From positions 1 through 45,235 of the forward strand of contig JAFDWM010000012.1 in NCBI GenBank assembly GCA_018268455.1: a stretch of 45,235 nucleotides of DNA. Reading direction: 5' to 3'. Below are positions 30,039 to 39,496 of this stretch, piece by piece. The stretch's first letter is position 1. Each line of letters starts with the position of its first letter. Source of the DNA: Actinomycetota bacterium (GTDB lineage Bacteria > Actinomycetota > Actinomycetes > Actinomycetales > Microbacteriaceae). Below the pieces are notes generated by a model. The model did not search any database. It was not told the origin of the DNA and saw nothing but the letters and a program-made list of their open reading frames with translations. The translations under genes and the position numbers were made by a program.

Positions 30039-30052
30039 TTAGGCTGTCCTAA
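30039..30052. promoter_or_regulatory. Iron-box-like palindrome overlapping a -10 box
   Basis: TTAGG-CTGT-CCTAA is a perfect 5-bp dyad with a 4-base spacer. Its half-sites and spacing equal the left 14 bases of the DtxR/IdeR consensus (TTAGG-TTAG-CCTAA), and its TAGGCT could be the -10 of the gene at 30104. A repressor bound here would block the promoter. Confidence 0.35.
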
Positions 30053-30103
30053 GAAGGGCCTGTTAAAACGTGCTGGCCCGCTATGAAAGGACATGACTCG
30101 CTC

Positions 30104-30877
30104 ATGGCATACATCAAGTCCGCCGCCCTCGAGGACAAGGGCTTCGTCGTCCTCGACAGCTACAACCAGGAGCTCGACCCCAAGGAGTGGCTCGACATCG
30201 AGTACAACGACTGGAAGTCGTCCGGTGACACGCGCTTCGCGCCGCTCGCATCCGCGAAGGGCGAGATCGAGTGCAATGGCTTCTGGAACCACGTTCCGCC
30301 GCGCACGGACAAGGATGGCGTCTGGATCGACGAGCAGACCGCGAAGGCCCCGAACCTCACGCGTCGCGCGCAGGAGCCGGGCGCGAACGTCGGCCGCTGC
30401 CGCGTCATCGAGCTGCAGCCCACGCCCTACGGCGAGTGCCTGTACAACCTGCACCAGGACGACAACAACCGTCTCAACCCCGACGGCACCGGCTGGGTCG
30501 TGCGTGGCTTCTTCAACCTCAGCGACGACAAGGACAGCTACTTCGTCCTGCGCGAGAACCGCACCGACCCGAGCGTCGAGTACCGCATCGCCCTTCCGGC
30601 CGGCGCGCAGCTGATCGTGGACACCCAGCGCCTGTGGCACGCCGCCACCCACAACGGCACCGAGCCGCGCTACTGCCTGATCACCTCGTGGACCTCGGGC
30701 CCCGAGCTGGACGCCTACATCGAGAAGTACCACGGCACCCAGGACGTGGCGAACTACGAGGTCGCGCAGGAGATCCTCGACGCCGGCTACGAGGAGCAGG
30801 CGCGTCGTGACGCCGCCCGCGCTGCGTACTACGCCGCCAAGGGCCAGCAGGAGAAGATCGCGATGAGCGAGGCCTGA
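30104..30877 (+). CDS. Probable 2-oxoglutarate/Fe(II)-dependent oxygenase-like protein
   Basis: A 257-residue soluble protein not assigned to a named family. It contains the facial-triad pattern HxD in YNLHQDD (His and Asp), the distal His in QRLWHAATHNG, and an Arg ten residues after that His (PRYCLITSW). This is the H-x-D...H-x9-R arrangement that binds Fe(II) and 2-oxoglutarate. The central core GWVVRGFFNLSDDKDSYFVLRENR and YRIALPAGAQLIVDT are consistent with the jelly-roll fold. The C-terminus is a charged helix. The ATG at 30104 is preceded by AAAGGA at long spacing; an in-frame ATG at 30083 is an alternative (264 aa). Substrate unknown. It is divergent from the DUF262 operon. Confidence 0.7.
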   Translation: MAYIKSAALEDKGFVVLDSYNQELDPKEWLDIEYNDWKSSGDTRFAPLASAKGEIECNGFWNHVPPRTDKDGVWIDEQTAKAPNLTRRAQEPGANVGRCRVIELQPTPYGECLYNLHQDDNNRLNPDGTGWVVRGFFNLSDDKDSYFVLRENRTDPSVEYRIALPAGAQLIVDTQRLWHAATHNGTEPRYCLITSWTSGPELDAYIEKYHGTQDVANYEVAQEILDAGYEEQARRDAARAAYYAAKGQQEKIAMSEA

Positions 30878-30894
30878 GCCTCCTCGTCCTATAG

Positions 30895-30926
30895 ACGGTC
30901 CCCGGCGCCTCGGTGCCGGGGACCGT
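30895..30926 (+). terminator. Rho-independent terminator after the oxygenase-like gene
   Basis: ACGGTCCCCGGC (30895-30906) pairs with GCCGGGGACCGT (30915-30926) around an 8-base loop, followed by TTCCATTTC. A perfect 12-bp stem 18 bases after the stop codon. Confidence 0.85.
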
Positions 30927-30951
30927 TTCCATTTCGCAATGAGTTACACAG

Positions 30952-30980
30952 TTGTGATTTCGCTGGGGATCAGTGAGAAT
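30952..30980 (+). promoter_or_regulatory. Promoter of the DUF3145 gene
   Basis: -35 TTGTGA (30952-30957), a 17-base spacer and -10 GAGAAT (30975-30980). It gives a leader of about 75 bases. No riboswitch structure was recognised in the leader. Confidence 0.45.
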
Positions 30981-31059
30981 GGGTGCATAACCGCATAGTT
31001 GCCGAGGTTCTCGCAGTTCAGGTCGTAGGGGAAGACGCACCTGATGAAACGGAGAGACC

Positions 31060-31563
31060 ATGGCGACAGCACAAGCACGCGGAGTGGTGTACATCCACTC
31101 CGCACCGCGCGCGCTCTGTCCGCACCTGGAATGGGCGGTCGGACGCGCTATCGGGCGCGCCGTCAGTTTCGAATGGACGGAGCAGCCCGTCCTCAGCGGC
31201 GCCCGTCGTGCCGAGTTCTACTGGGACGGACCCGCAGGCACCGGTGCGGCGCTCGCGACGGCGATCCGCGGCTGGGAGCACCTGCGCTTCGAGGTCACAG
31301 AGGATCCCACTCCGCGCAGTGACGGCGGACGCTGGCTGCACACGCCCGACCTCGGTGTGCACTACGCGCAGACCGATGCGAGCGGCAACATCGTCATCGG
31401 CGAAGACCGGATCCGCTATGCGATGGAGATCGCCGGTGGCAGCATCGCCGAACTGCAGCGCGAGCTCGATGTGGCACTCGGCGCCGCGTGGGATGAGGAG
31501 CTGGAGCCGTTCCGGCACGCGAGCGACGACGCCCGCGTGGTGTGGCTGCACAAAGTGGGCTGA
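31060..31563 (+). CDS. DUF3145 family protein
   Basis: A 167-residue protein of the actinobacteria-restricted DUF3145 family. The N-terminus ARGVVYIHSAPRALCPHLEWA is the family signature, and the body ends with ASDDARVVWLHKVG. It is probably soluble and cytoplasmic, with no membrane segment. No biochemical role is known. The start has GGAGAG five bases upstream. It has its own promoter and terminator, unlinked to neighbours. Its conservation in many actinobacteria suggests a housekeeping role. Confidence 0.92.
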   Translation: MATAQARGVVYIHSAPRALCPHLEWAVGRAIGRAVSFEWTEQPVLSGARRAEFYWDGPAGTGAALATAIRGWEHLRFEVTEDPTPRSDGGRWLHTPDLGVHYAQTDASGNIVIGEDRIRYAMEIAGGSIAELQRELDVALGAAWDEELEPFRHASDDARVVWLHKVG

Positions 31564-31857
31564 GCCGCTGCGCCGGCGAATCGGCGAGGACTCGTGCCGT
31601 GCGCGACAGGCTCTGAGAATCGCAGAGGCGGCGGGCACGGCACGAAGGGACACGGACCGCAGGGAGGCGTGACTACCGGGAGTCGGAGAGCAACGACCCG
31701 GAACCCGGGAAAGCGAATCCTCGGTCTACCACCGGAGAACAACCGAACAGCACAACCGAACAGGGATCGTGCCCACACACGGCACAGACGAGAATCGCCC
31801 CGACCGCTTCGACGAGGAAGCGACCGGGGCGATGCTCTGTGCGAGCTCCGCCGCGGC
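31564..31857. other. Intergenic stretch with an inverted repeat and a tandem 12-mer
   Basis: No gene is supported in these 294 bases. Two structures are visible: an 11-bp inverted repeat (TCGTGCCGTGC at 31592-31602 and GCACGGCACGA at 31635-31645), and a tandem repeat of ACAACCGAACAG (31739-31750 and 31752-31763). The fabF terminator is at the right edge. Confidence 0.6.
31794..31833 (-). terminator. Terminator hairpin after fabF
   Basis: A 17-position stem with 15 pairs (two mismatches) around a 6-base loop (31811-31816), 25 bases past the fabF stop. On the minus strand it is followed by TCTCGTCTG. Confidence 0.65.
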
Positions 31858-33099
31858 TCAGCCGTCGTAGGAACGGAACGCGACGACCGCGTTGTGCCCG
31901 CCGAAGCCGAACGAGTTGCTGATCGCAAGCTGCGGACCGTCGCCCAGCGGCTGCGGTTCGCCGGACAGCTTGAACGGCACGGCCGGATCCGGCTCGGTCA
32001 TGTTGATGGTCGGCGGGGCGACGCGATCGCGCAGCGCGAGGATCGTGAAGACCGCTTCCAGCGCGCCGGTGCCGCCGAGAAGGTGCCCGGTGGACGCCTT
32101 GGTCGCCGACACCGGGATCTCGTCGATCCGGTCGCCGAAGACGCGCTTCAGGGCGCCGTACTCGTTCGGGTCGCCGACGGGCGTCGACGTGGCGTGCGCG
32201 TTGATGTGCGTGACCTCGTCGGGGTGGGCGCCGGCCTGGGCGAGCGCCTGCTCGACCGCACGCGCGGCACCGTGACCCTCGGGATCGTTTCCGGTGATGT
32301 GGTACGAATCGGCCGAGACGCCGCCACCCACCACATACGCGTAGATCTTCGCGCCCCGAGCCTTGGCGTGCTCCTCCGTCTCCATGACGAGCGCGGCCCC
32401 GCCCTCGCCCATCACGAAGCCATCGCGGTCGATGGCGCCGGGTCGTGATGCGTGCTCGGGGTCGTCGTTGCGGCGCGACAGCGCCTGTGCAGAGGCGAAC
32501 GAGGCCATGGTGATCGGGTGGATCGCGGACTCGGCGCCGCCGGCGATGATGACGTCCGCAAGGCCGTCCTGCAGGTGCTCGTACGCGTTCGCGATCGACT
32601 CGGTGCTCGAGGCGCATGCGCTGACGACGGTGCGGGCGAAGGCCTTCGCGCCGAAGTGCAGCGAGAGATTGCCGGCCCCGGCGTTCGGCATGAGCATCGG
32701 AACCGTCAGCGGCATGACGCGGCGCGGCCCCTTCTCGCGCAGGGTGTCCCAGGCGTCGAGCAGTGTCCAGAGGCCGCCGATGCCCGTCGCCCAGTCGATG
32801 CCGAGGCGCTCCGGGGCGACGTCGGGGGCTCCCGCGTCGGCCCAGGCCTCACGGGCGGCGATCATGCCGAACTGCACCGACGGGTCGAGACGCTTGGCCT
32901 CGTGCCGGGGGAGGACCTCCTCCGGACGGACCGACGCCTCGGCGGCGAACGTCACGGGGATGCCGTAGGTCTCGATCCACTCGTGCGTCAAGGTGTGCGT
33001 GCCGGACACTCCGGCGAGCAGGTTCGCCCAATTCTCCGGGGCGGTGCCGCCCAGGGCGGACGTGGCGCCGATGCCGGTGACGACGATGCGCTTGGTCAT
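31858..33099 (-). CDS. fabF: Beta-ketoacyl-ACP synthase II
   Basis: A 413-residue condensing enzyme that elongates acyl-ACP with malonyl-ACP in type II fatty-acid synthesis. The thiolase-fold catalytic triad is present: Cys in VVSACASSTESI, His in INAHATSTPVGD and His in NSFGFGGHNAVVAF. The N-terminus RIVVTGIGATSALG is standard, and the length fits (about 410-415). The ATG is preceded by AAGGA. It is the last gene of the fabD-fabH-acpP-fabF run and is followed by a hairpin. Confidence 0.97.
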   Translation of the reverse strand: MTKRIVVTGIGATSALGGTAPENWANLLAGVSGTHTLTHEWIETYGIPVTFAAEASVRPEEVLPRHEAKRLDPSVQFGMIAAREAWADAGAPDVAPERLGIDWATGIGGLWTLLDAWDTLREKGPRRVMPLTVPMLMPNAGAGNLSLHFGAKAFARTVVSACASSTESIANAYEHLQDGLADVIIAGGAESAIHPITMASFASAQALSRRNDDPEHASRPGAIDRDGFVMGEGGAALVMETEEHAKARGAKIYAYVVGGGVSADSYHITGNDPEGHGAARAVEQALAQAGAHPDEVTHINAHATSTPVGDPNEYGALKRVFGDRIDEIPVSATKASTGHLLGGTGALEAVFTILALRDRVAPPTINMTEPDPAVPFKLSGEPQPLGDGPQLAISNSFGFGGHNAVVAFRSYDG

Positions 33100-33180
33100 G
33101 CAGGTTCCTTATCGGGGAGTCTGTGGGGAATCAGCGGAGGATGCCACACCCGCGCGTGGCGGGGGTGGCATCCGCAGGTG

Positions 33181-33429
33181 TCACTCCTGGCCGGCGACGA
33201 TGAAGCTGACGGCGTCTCCGACGGTCTTGAGGTTCTTGACCTCGTCGTCGGGGATGGTGACGCCGAACTTCTCCTCGGCGTTGACGACGATCGTCATCAT
33301 CGAGATCGAGTCGATGTCCAGGTCGTCCGTGAAGGACTTCTCCAGAGCGACCTCCGAGGCGTCGATGCCGGTCTCGTCGGTGATGAGCTCTGCAAGGCCA
33401 GCGAGGACCTCGTCGTTGCTGAAGGCCAT
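33181..33429 (-). CDS. acpP: Acyl carrier protein
   Basis: An 82-residue acidic four-helix protein that carries growing acyl chains on 4'-phosphopantetheine. The modified Ser41 lies in DLDIDSISMM; the usual DSL is DSI here. The flanking helix VNAEEKFGVTIPDDEV is typical. Strong ribosome site AGAGGAAA. It sits between fabH and fabF, 62 and 81 bases away. Confidence 0.97.
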   Translation of the reverse strand: MAFSNDEVLAGLAELITDETGIDASEVALEKSFTDDLDIDSISMMTIVVNAEEKFGVTIPDDEVKNLKTVGDAVSFIVAGQE

Positions 33430-33491
33430 GATTTCCTCTTTCTTTGGGTGGTATCTGAACCGGGAACAGTCTAGGAGTCTGCGCGACCCGC

Positions 33492-34490
33492 TCAGGGGAG
33501 CACGACCACCTGTGCGCCGAACACCAGGCCTGCGCCGAAGCCGATCTGCAGCGCCAGACCGCCGCTCAGCTCGGGGTGCTCCTGCAGCAGCCGGTGGGTG
33601 GCGAGCGGGATGGACGCGGCGGACGTGTTGCCGGTGGTCTCGATGTCACGCGCGATCACGGTCGTCTCCGGCAGCTTCAGCTGCTTGGCGAACTCGTCGA
33701 CGATGCGCATGTTGGCCTGGTGCGGGATGAAGGCGGCCAGATCCGAGGCCTCGATGCCGGCCTGTTCGAGCGCCTGCCTGGCGACCTTCGCCATCTCCCA
33801 GACGGCCCACCGGAACACGGTCGGACCCTCCTGGCGCAGGGTCGGCCACGGTGCCTGGCCGTCGCGGAACTCGGTGAGCGTGTGATTCATCCCCACCGCG
33901 TCGGCCTTGGACCCATCGGATCCCCACACCGTGGCGGAGATGCCGGGGGCGTCGCTCGGACCGATGACCACGGCGCCCGCGCCGTCGCCGAGCAGGAACG
34001 AGATGCTGCGGTCGGTCGGATCCACGATGTCGGAGAGCTTCTCCGCGCCGATGACGAGGGCGTGGCGTGCGGCGCCTGCGCGGATGAGCGCGTCGGCCTG
34101 CGCGACCGCGTACGCGTAGCCCGCGCAGGCGGCGTTGATGTCGTAGGCGGCGGCCGGGTTCGCGCCCACGCGGTCGGCGACGATCGCGGAGACCGACGGC
34201 GTCTGCTTCGGGTTGCTGATCGTGGCGACGATCACCACGTCGATGTCGCTCGGTGCCACGCCCGACTTCTCGATCGCCTCGGTCGCCGCCGCCGTGGACA
34301 GGTCGATCGCGGTCGTGGTCGGCACGGCGCGGGTGCGCGTGATGATCCCGGTGCGCTGGCGGATCCATTCGTCGCTCGAATCGATCGGGCCGATGAGGTC
34401 GTCGTTGGGCACGGCGTTCTCGCCGCGCGCCGCGCCGACCGAGTAGATGCGGGTGTAGGCGGGGCCGGTGGCCTGCTTCAGGGTGGTCAT
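33492..34490 (-). CDS. fabH: Beta-ketoacyl-ACP synthase III
   Basis: A 332-residue condensing enzyme that starts fatty-acid synthesis by joining acyl-CoA to malonyl-ACP. The catalytic Cys is in DINAACAGYAYAV, His in FIPHQANMRI and Asn in GNTSAASIP. In actinobacteria it often uses branched or acetyl starters, setting chain type. The ATG overlaps the fabD stop by four bases. Length is standard. Confidence 0.97.
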   Translation of the reverse strand: MTTLKQATGPAYTRIYSVGAARGENAVPNDDLIGPIDSSDEWIRQRTGIITRTRAVPTTTAIDLSTAAATEAIEKSGVAPSDIDVVIVATISNPKQTPSVSAIVADRVGANPAAAYDINAACAGYAYAVAQADALIRAGAARHALVIGAEKLSDIVDPTDRSISFLLGDGAGAVVIGPSDAPGISATVWGSDGSKADAVGMNHTLTEFRDGQAPWPTLRQEGPTVFRWAVWEMAKVARQALEQAGIEASDLAAFIPHQANMRIVDEFAKQLKLPETTVIARDIETTGNTSAASIPLATHRLLQEHPELSGGLALQIGFGAGLVFGAQVVVLP

Positions 34491-35419
34491 GCTGCGTCTC
34501 CGTTCGGGGCGTCGCTGAGCAGCGCGACGGCCGCGTCGAGGTCATCGGGCGTCTTCACGGCGACGGTGGGGACACCGCGCAGTCCGCGCTTGGCGAGGCC
34601 GGTGAGCGCTCCCGCGGGGGTGAGCTCGACGAGTCCGGTGATGCCGTGCTCGGCGAAGGACGCCATGCACAGGTCCCACCGCACGGGGGAGGACACCTGG
34701 GTCACGAGATTGTCCAGCGCCGTGGCCCCGTCGGCGAGGACGGACCCGTCCTTGTTGGTCCACAGCGGGATTCGCGGATCGGCGGGCTCGACCCCTGCGA
34801 TCGCGTCGCGCAAGGCATCGACCGCCGAGGCCATGTAGTGCGTATGGAAGGCGCCGGCGACCTGCAGCGGGATCACGCGGGAGCCGCGCACGGGCGATTC
34901 GGCGAGGGCGGCGAGCGCCGGCAGGGCCCCCGCCGCGACGATCTGACCGCCGCCGTTGTAGTTGGCGGGGGTGAGGTCGAGGTCGGAGAGCAGTGCGAGC
35001 ACGGCCTCCTCGTCGCCGCCGACGACGGCGCTCATCCCGGTCGGGGTCCGCCCCGCTGCCTCCGCCATCGCGCGGCCGCGGATCCCGACCAGGCGCATCG
35101 CGGTGACGGCCGGCAGCACGCCGGATCCGACCAGGGCGGCGAGCTCGCCGACCGAGTGCCCGGCGATGCCGTCCGGGAACCGGTCTGTGCGATTGCGGAG
35201 GATCTTGCCGGCGATCAGCGATGCGGCGACGATGAGAGGCTGCGCGATGCGGGTGTCGCGGATCGTGTCGGCGTCGGAGACGGTGCCGTGCTTGATCAGG
35301 TCGACCTCGGCCGCCTCGGAGTATGCGGCGAGATCCTCGGCGACTCCGTCGAGTTCGAGCCAGGGGGAGAGGAAGCCGGGGGTCTGGGAGCCCTGCCCAG
35401 GGCATGCGAAGACGATCAC
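34487..35419 (-). CDS. fabD: Malonyl-CoA:ACP transacylase
   Basis: A 310-residue acyltransferase that loads malonate onto ACP. It has VFACPGQGSQ, the nucleophile in GIAGHSVGELAAL, and the His in QVAGAFHTHYM. The GTG at 35419 is chosen because IVFACPGQGSQ starts immediately; codons further upstream are non-homologous. A CAGACT box six bases before the GTG hints at a leaderless start. It is the first of four fab genes downstream of fasR. Confidence 0.95.
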   Translation of the reverse strand: MIVFACPGQGSQTPGFLSPWLELDGVAEDLAAYSEAAEVDLIKHGTVSDADTIRDTRIAQPLIVAASLIAGKILRNRTDRFPDGIAGHSVGELAALVGSGVLPAVTAMRLVGIRGRAMAEAAGRTPTGMSAVVGGDEEAVLALLSDLDLTPANYNGGGQIVAAGALPALAALAESPVRGSRVIPLQVAGAFHTHYMASAVDALRDAIAGVEPADPRIPLWTNKDGSVLADGATALDNLVTQVSSPVRWDLCMASFAEHGITGLVELTPAGALTGLAKRGLRGVPTVAVKTPDDLDAAVALLSDAPNGDAA

Positions 35420-35437
35420 GTTCCCAGTCTGCCAACG

Positions 35438-35451
35438 ATTGGGCCGTCGTG
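35438..35451. promoter_or_regulatory. Candidate FasR operator between fasR and fabD
   Basis: GCCAACGATTGGGC contains the dyad CCAA-CGA-TTGG and lies about 20 bases upstream of the fabD start, within the 121-base fasR-fabD gap. The site is proposed only from the dyad and its position; no published motif is matched. Confidence 0.25.
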
Positions 35452-35540
35452 GTGGCACAACCCTCACAAGAATCCGAAGATCGGTTGTTGATCGAGCACA
35501 GGTGGTGGTGTCGGGGCCGGCGCCGTGGCGGAGGCGCAGC

Positions 35541-36758
35541 TCAGCGCAGCCGACGCGGACGCACGCCGCGGCGCACCGGATCCGCCGTGCCGATCGTGCC
35601 GAGCACGAGTGCGGTCTGCAGGATGAACGCCTCGCGCGGCCCGGTGGCGTCCCAGCCGATCACCTCGCTGATGCGCTTGAGCCGGTACCGCACCGTGTTC
35701 GGGTGCACGAACAGCTCGCGCGCGGTCGCCTCGAGGGAGCGACCATTGTCGAGGTAGCTCCACAACGTCGTGACGAGATCCGTCGAATGGTCGTTGAGCG
35801 GGCGGAACACCCGTTCGATCAGGGTCTGCTTGGCGAGCGGGTCGCCGGCGATCGCCCGTTCCGGGAGCAGCTCGTCGGCGTCGACCGGCCGGGGCGCGCC
35901 GCGCCAGGCGCGGGCGACTGCGAAGCCGGCCAGTGCGGCGCGAGCGCTCTGGCTGGCGTCGACGAGCGCGGCGACCGCCGGTCCGACCACGACGTAGCCG
36001 GGTCCGAACGAGGGCTCGAACGTGCGCGCGATCTCGCCGAACGAGAACTCGTCGGGCTCGGCGCCCTCCCCGCCCCCGGCAGGCTTCGCGCGCCCGACCA
36101 CCAGCACGAGCCGCGAGCCCTGCACGCCGATCAGCACGTCGACGGCGAGCTTGCGCGCGGTGCGGCGCACGTGGTCGACGTCGAACTGCGACGGCGTCGT
36201 GCCGACGATCACGCAGACCTCGCCGTGGCCGTGCCAGCCCAGCGCGGCGATACGGCTGGGCAGCTCCTCGTCGGCCTCGCCGGTGAGGATCGAGTCGACG
36301 ACCAGCGCCTCCAGACGCGCATCCCAGAGCCCGCGGGCCTCGGCGGCGCGGGCGTACACGTCGGCTGCGGCGAAGGCCACGTCCCGCGAGTACAGCAGGA
36401 TCGCATCGCGCAGCGGACCGCCCTTGCCCGCCACCCGCTCCTCGGTCACCTCGACTGTCACGCGGATGAGCTGCAGCGTCTGCTGCAGGCTCACGCTGCG
36501 CAGCAGCTCCCGTGGCGCAGCCGCGAAGATGTCCGCGGCGATCCACGGCGTGGATGTCGGGTCGTCGTACCACTGGATGAACGAGGTGATGCCCGCCTGG
36601 GCCACCAGCCCGACGGCGGAGCGTCGGGCCGGTGGCATCTCGGCGTACCAGGGCAGCGAATCCTCGAGACGCTGCAACGTCGCCGTGGCGAGCTCCCCGG
36701 AGATGCGGCGCAGCCACGCCAGCGTCTCGGCCTTGGTCGTGTCGGAGGGGGTCGTCAT
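35541..36758 (-). CDS. fasR: PucR-type helix-turn-helix regulator, FasR-like
   Basis: A 405-residue regulator with a C-terminal PucR-type HTH: SLEATARELFVHPNTVRYRLKRI, then a final helix (REAFILQTALVL). Upstream is a domain of about 180 residues (GGEF-like fold; IALGWHGHGEVCVIVG and VLIGVQGSRLVLVVGR), and the N-terminus is helical. In Streptomyces, the protein at this position (FasR) activates fabD-fabH-acpP-fabF. Gene order here is the same, so FasR is the likely identity. The ATG at 36758 lies 14 bases after aceE, so aceE and fasR are probably co-transcribed. Not proven by sequence: effector binding. Confidence 0.88.
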   Translation of the reverse strand: MTTPSDTTKAETLAWLRRISGELATATLQRLEDSLPWYAEMPPARRSAVGLVAQAGITSFIQWYDDPTSTPWIAADIFAAAPRELLRSVSLQQTLQLIRVTVEVTEERVAGKGGPLRDAILLYSRDVAFAAADVYARAAEARGLWDARLEALVVDSILTGEADEELPSRIAALGWHGHGEVCVIVGTTPSQFDVDHVRRTARKLAVDVLIGVQGSRLVLVVGRAKPAGGGEGAEPDEFSFGEIARTFEPSFGPGYVVVGPAVAALVDASQSARAALAGFAVARAWRGAPRPVDADELLPERAIAGDPLAKQTLIERVFRPLNDHSTDLVTTLWSYLDNGRSLEATARELFVHPNTVRYRLKRISEVIGWDATGPREAFILQTALVLGTIGTADPVRRGVRPRRLR

Positions 36759-36772
36759 CGCCGCGTCGCGGG

Positions 36773-39496
36773 TCAGCTCTCGCCGCCGGCGTTGCCGCTG
36801 GTGCCGGCGTTCACGTTGTACAGGTCGTACTTCGCGATCGCCTGACCCACGACGGCGCGGTCGATCCGTCCCTCGTCGGCCAGTCCCTGCAGCGCGCGCA
36901 CCGCCATCGACGGGCCGTCGATCTTGAAGAATCGACGGGCCGCGGCACGGGTGTCGGCGAAGCCGAAGCCGTCGGCGCCCAGCGTGTAGTACCCACCGGG
37001 GACCCACTGCCGGATCTGGTCCTGCACGGCGTGCATGTAGTCGCTGGTCGCGATGAACGGGCCCTGCGCGTCGCGCAGCTTCTCGGTCAGGTAGGCCGTG
37101 CGCGGCTCCTGCTCGGGGTGCAGGAAGTTGTGCTCGTCGGCGGCGAGGCCGTCGCGGCGCAGCTCGGTCCACGAGGTGACCGACCAGACGTCGGCGGACA
37201 CGCCCCAGTCCGACTGCAGCAGGTGCTGCGCCTCGAGCGCCCACGGCACGCCGACGCCCGACGCGAGCAGCTGCACGCGCTGGCCGTCACCGGATCCGAC
37301 GGAGATGCGGTGCAGACCCCTCCGGATCCCCTCCGCGTCCACGTCCTCGGGCTCCGCAGGCATGCGCATCGGCTCGTTGTACACCGTGAGGTAGTACATG
37401 ACGTTCGGATCCGGGTGGTTGCCGCCGTACATCTGCTCGATTCCGGCCTGCACGATATGCGCGACCTCGTAGCCGTAGGCGGCGTCGTATACCAGGGTGG
37501 CGGGGTTGGTGGAGGCCAGCAGCGGCGAGTGGCCGTCTGCGTGCTGGGTGCCCTCGCCGGTCAGCGTGGTGCGGCCGGCGGTCGCGCCGATCACGAAGCC
37601 GCGCGCCATCTGATCGCCGGCCGCCCAGAAGGCGTCGCCGGTGCGCTGGTAGCCGAACATCGAGTAGAAGATGTAGAGCGGGATGAGCGGCTCGCCGTGC
37701 GTCGAATACGAGGTGCCGGCGGCGGTGAAGGCGGCGGTGGCGCCGGCCTCGTTGATGCCCACGTGCACGATCTGGCCCTGCGGGCTCTCCTTGTACGCGA
37801 GCAGCAGTTCCCGGTCGACCGAGGTGTAGTTCTGGCCGTTCGGGTTGTAGATCTTCGCGGTCGGGAAATACGCGTCCATGCCGAACGTGCGCGCCTCGTC
37901 CGGGATGATCGGGACGATCCGCTCACCGAAGCCCTTGACCCGCATGAGGTCCTTGACCATGCGCACGAAGGCCATGGTCGTGGCGACCTCCTGGTTGCCC
38001 GATCCCTTCTTCGGCAGCGCGTAGTCCTTGTCCTGCGGCAGCTCCAGCCCCACATGGGTGCTGCGCCTCTCGGGCAGGAAGCCGCCGAGGTCGCGACGGC
38101 GTTCGAGCATGTACTGGATCGTCTCGTCGCCGGATCCCGGGTGGTAGTACGGCGGGCGGTACGGATCGGCCTCGAGCTGCGCGTCCGAGATCGGGATGTG
38201 CATCGTGTCGCGGAACAGCTTGAGGTCGTCCAGCGTCATCTTCTTCATCTGGTGGGTCGCGTTGCGGCCCTCGAAGTGCGGTCCGAGGCCGTAGCCCTTG
38301 ACGGTCTTCGCGATGATGACGGTGGGCTGGCCCTTGTGCTCGACGGCGGCCTTGTAGGCGGCGTACACCTTGCGGTAGTCGTGGCCGCCGCGGCGCAGGC
38401 GCCAGATCTGGTCGTCGGTGAGGTCCTTGACGAGCTCGAGCGTGCGCGGGTCGCGTCCGAAGAAGTTCTCGCGCACGTATGCGCCGCTCTCGGCCTTGTA
38501 CGTCTGGTAGTCGCCGTCGGGGGTGACGTTCATGAGGTTGAGCAGGGCACCGGAGGTGTCCTGGGCGAGCAGGTCGTCCCACTCGCGGCCCCAGACCACC
38601 TTGATGACGTTCCAGCCCGCTCCGCGGAAGAAGCTCTCCAGCTCCTGGATGATCTTGCCGTTTCCGCGCACCGGGCCGTCCAGGCGCTGCAGGTTCGCGT
38701 TGATCACGAAGGTGAGGTTGTCCAGGCCCTCGTTCGCCGCGACCTGAAGCTGACCGCGCGACTCGACCTCGTCCATCTCGCCGTCGCCGAGGAACGCCCA
38801 GACGTGCGAGTCGTTCTGCTTGATGCCGCGGTTGGCGAGGTACTTGTTCGTCATCGCCTGGTAGATCGCGTTGATGGGGCCGAGACCCATCGACACCGTC
38901 GGGAACTGCCAGAACTCCGGCATCATCCGCGGGTGCGGGTACGACGGGAGGCCGTTCGGCGCGCCGGACTTCTCCTGACGGAACGCGTCGAGCTGCGCCT
39001 CGGTGAGCCGGCCCTCGAGGAAGGCGCGGGCGTACATGCCGGGGGATGCGTGGCCCTGGTAGAAGATCTGGTCGCCGCCGGCGGCGTTGTCACGGCCACG
39101 GAAGAAGTGGTTGTGGCCGACCTCGTACAGGGAGGCGGCGGACGCGTAGGTGGAGATGTGGCCACCCACCCCGATGCCGGGGCGCTGGGCGCGGTGCACC
39201 GTGATCGCGGCGTTCCAGCGGATCCAGTGCCGGTACCGGCGCTCGAGCTCCTCATCGCCCGGGAAGGACGGCTCGTCCTCGGGGGCGATCGTGTTCACGT
39301 AGTCGGTCGTCGGAACCATCGGAACGCCCAGGTGCAGCTCCTTGGAGCGCTTGAGCATGCTGAGCATGATCTCGCGGCCCCGGCCGGCGCCCTTGGCGTC
39401 GACGAGCTGGTCGAGCGACTGCTGCCATTCGGTGGTCTCTTCGGGGTCGCTGTCGAGCGGGCCCTGCGAGTACGGATCCTGATCGTGAACGGTCAC
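36773..39496 (-). CDS. aceE: Pyruvate dehydrogenase E1 component (homodimeric)
   Basis: A 907-residue thiamine-diphosphate enzyme that oxidatively decarboxylates pyruvate and passes acetyl to E2 in the pyruvate dehydrogenase complex. The thiamine motif is [10 protein letters not shown]...N (the GDG-x-N pattern; [20 protein letters not shown]). The E1 family blocks [41 protein letters not shown], and the C-terminal [18 protein letters not shown] are conserved. The GTG at 39496 is preceded by AAAGG; an upstream in-frame extension overlaps tRNA-Val and is not used. The length fits (about 900-915). E2 and E3 are not in the window. Confidence 0.97.
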   Translation of the reverse strand: MTVHDQDPYSQGPLDSDPEETTEWQQSLDQLVDAKGAGRGREIMLSMLKRSKELHLGVPMVPTTDYVNTIAPEDEPSFPGDEELERRYRHWIRWNAAITVHRAQRPGIGVGGHISTYASAASLYEVGHNHFFRGRDNAAGGDQIFYQGHASPGMYARAFLEGRLTEAQLDAFRQEKSGAPNGLPSYPHPRMMPEFWQFPTVSMGLGPINAIYQAMTNKYLANRGIKQNDSHVWAFLGDGEMDEVESRGQLQVAANEGLDNLTFVINANLQRLDGPVRGNGKIIQELESFFRGAGWNVIKVVWGREWDDLLAQDTSGALLNLMNVTPDGDYQTYKAESGAYVRENFFGRDPRTLELVKDLTDDQIWRLRRGGHDYRKVYAAYKAAVEHKGQPTVIIAKTVKGYGLGPHFEGRNATHQMKKMTLDDLKLFRDTMHIPISDAQLEADPYRPPYYHPGSGDETIQYMLERRRDLGGFLPERRSTHVGLELPQDKDYALPKKGSGNQEVATTMAFVRMVKDLMRVKGFGERIVPIIPDEARTFGMDAYFPTAKIYNPNGQNYTSVDRELLLAYKESPQGQIVHVGINEAGATAAFTAAGTSYSTHGEPLIPLYIFYSMFGYQRTGDAFWAAGDQMARGFVIGATAGRTTLTGEGTQHADGHSPLLASTNPATLVYDAAYGYEVAHIVQAGIEQMYGGNHPDPNVMYYLTVYNEPMRMPAEPEDVDAEGIRRGLHRISVGSGDGQRVQLLASGVGVPWALEAQHLLQSDWGVSADVWSVTSWTELRRDGLAADEHNFLHPEQEPRTAYLTEKLRDAQGPFIATSDYMHAVQDQIRQWVPGGYYTLGADGFGFADTRAAARRFFKIDGPSMAVRALQGLADEGRIDRAVVGQAIAKYDLYNVNAGTSGNAGGES

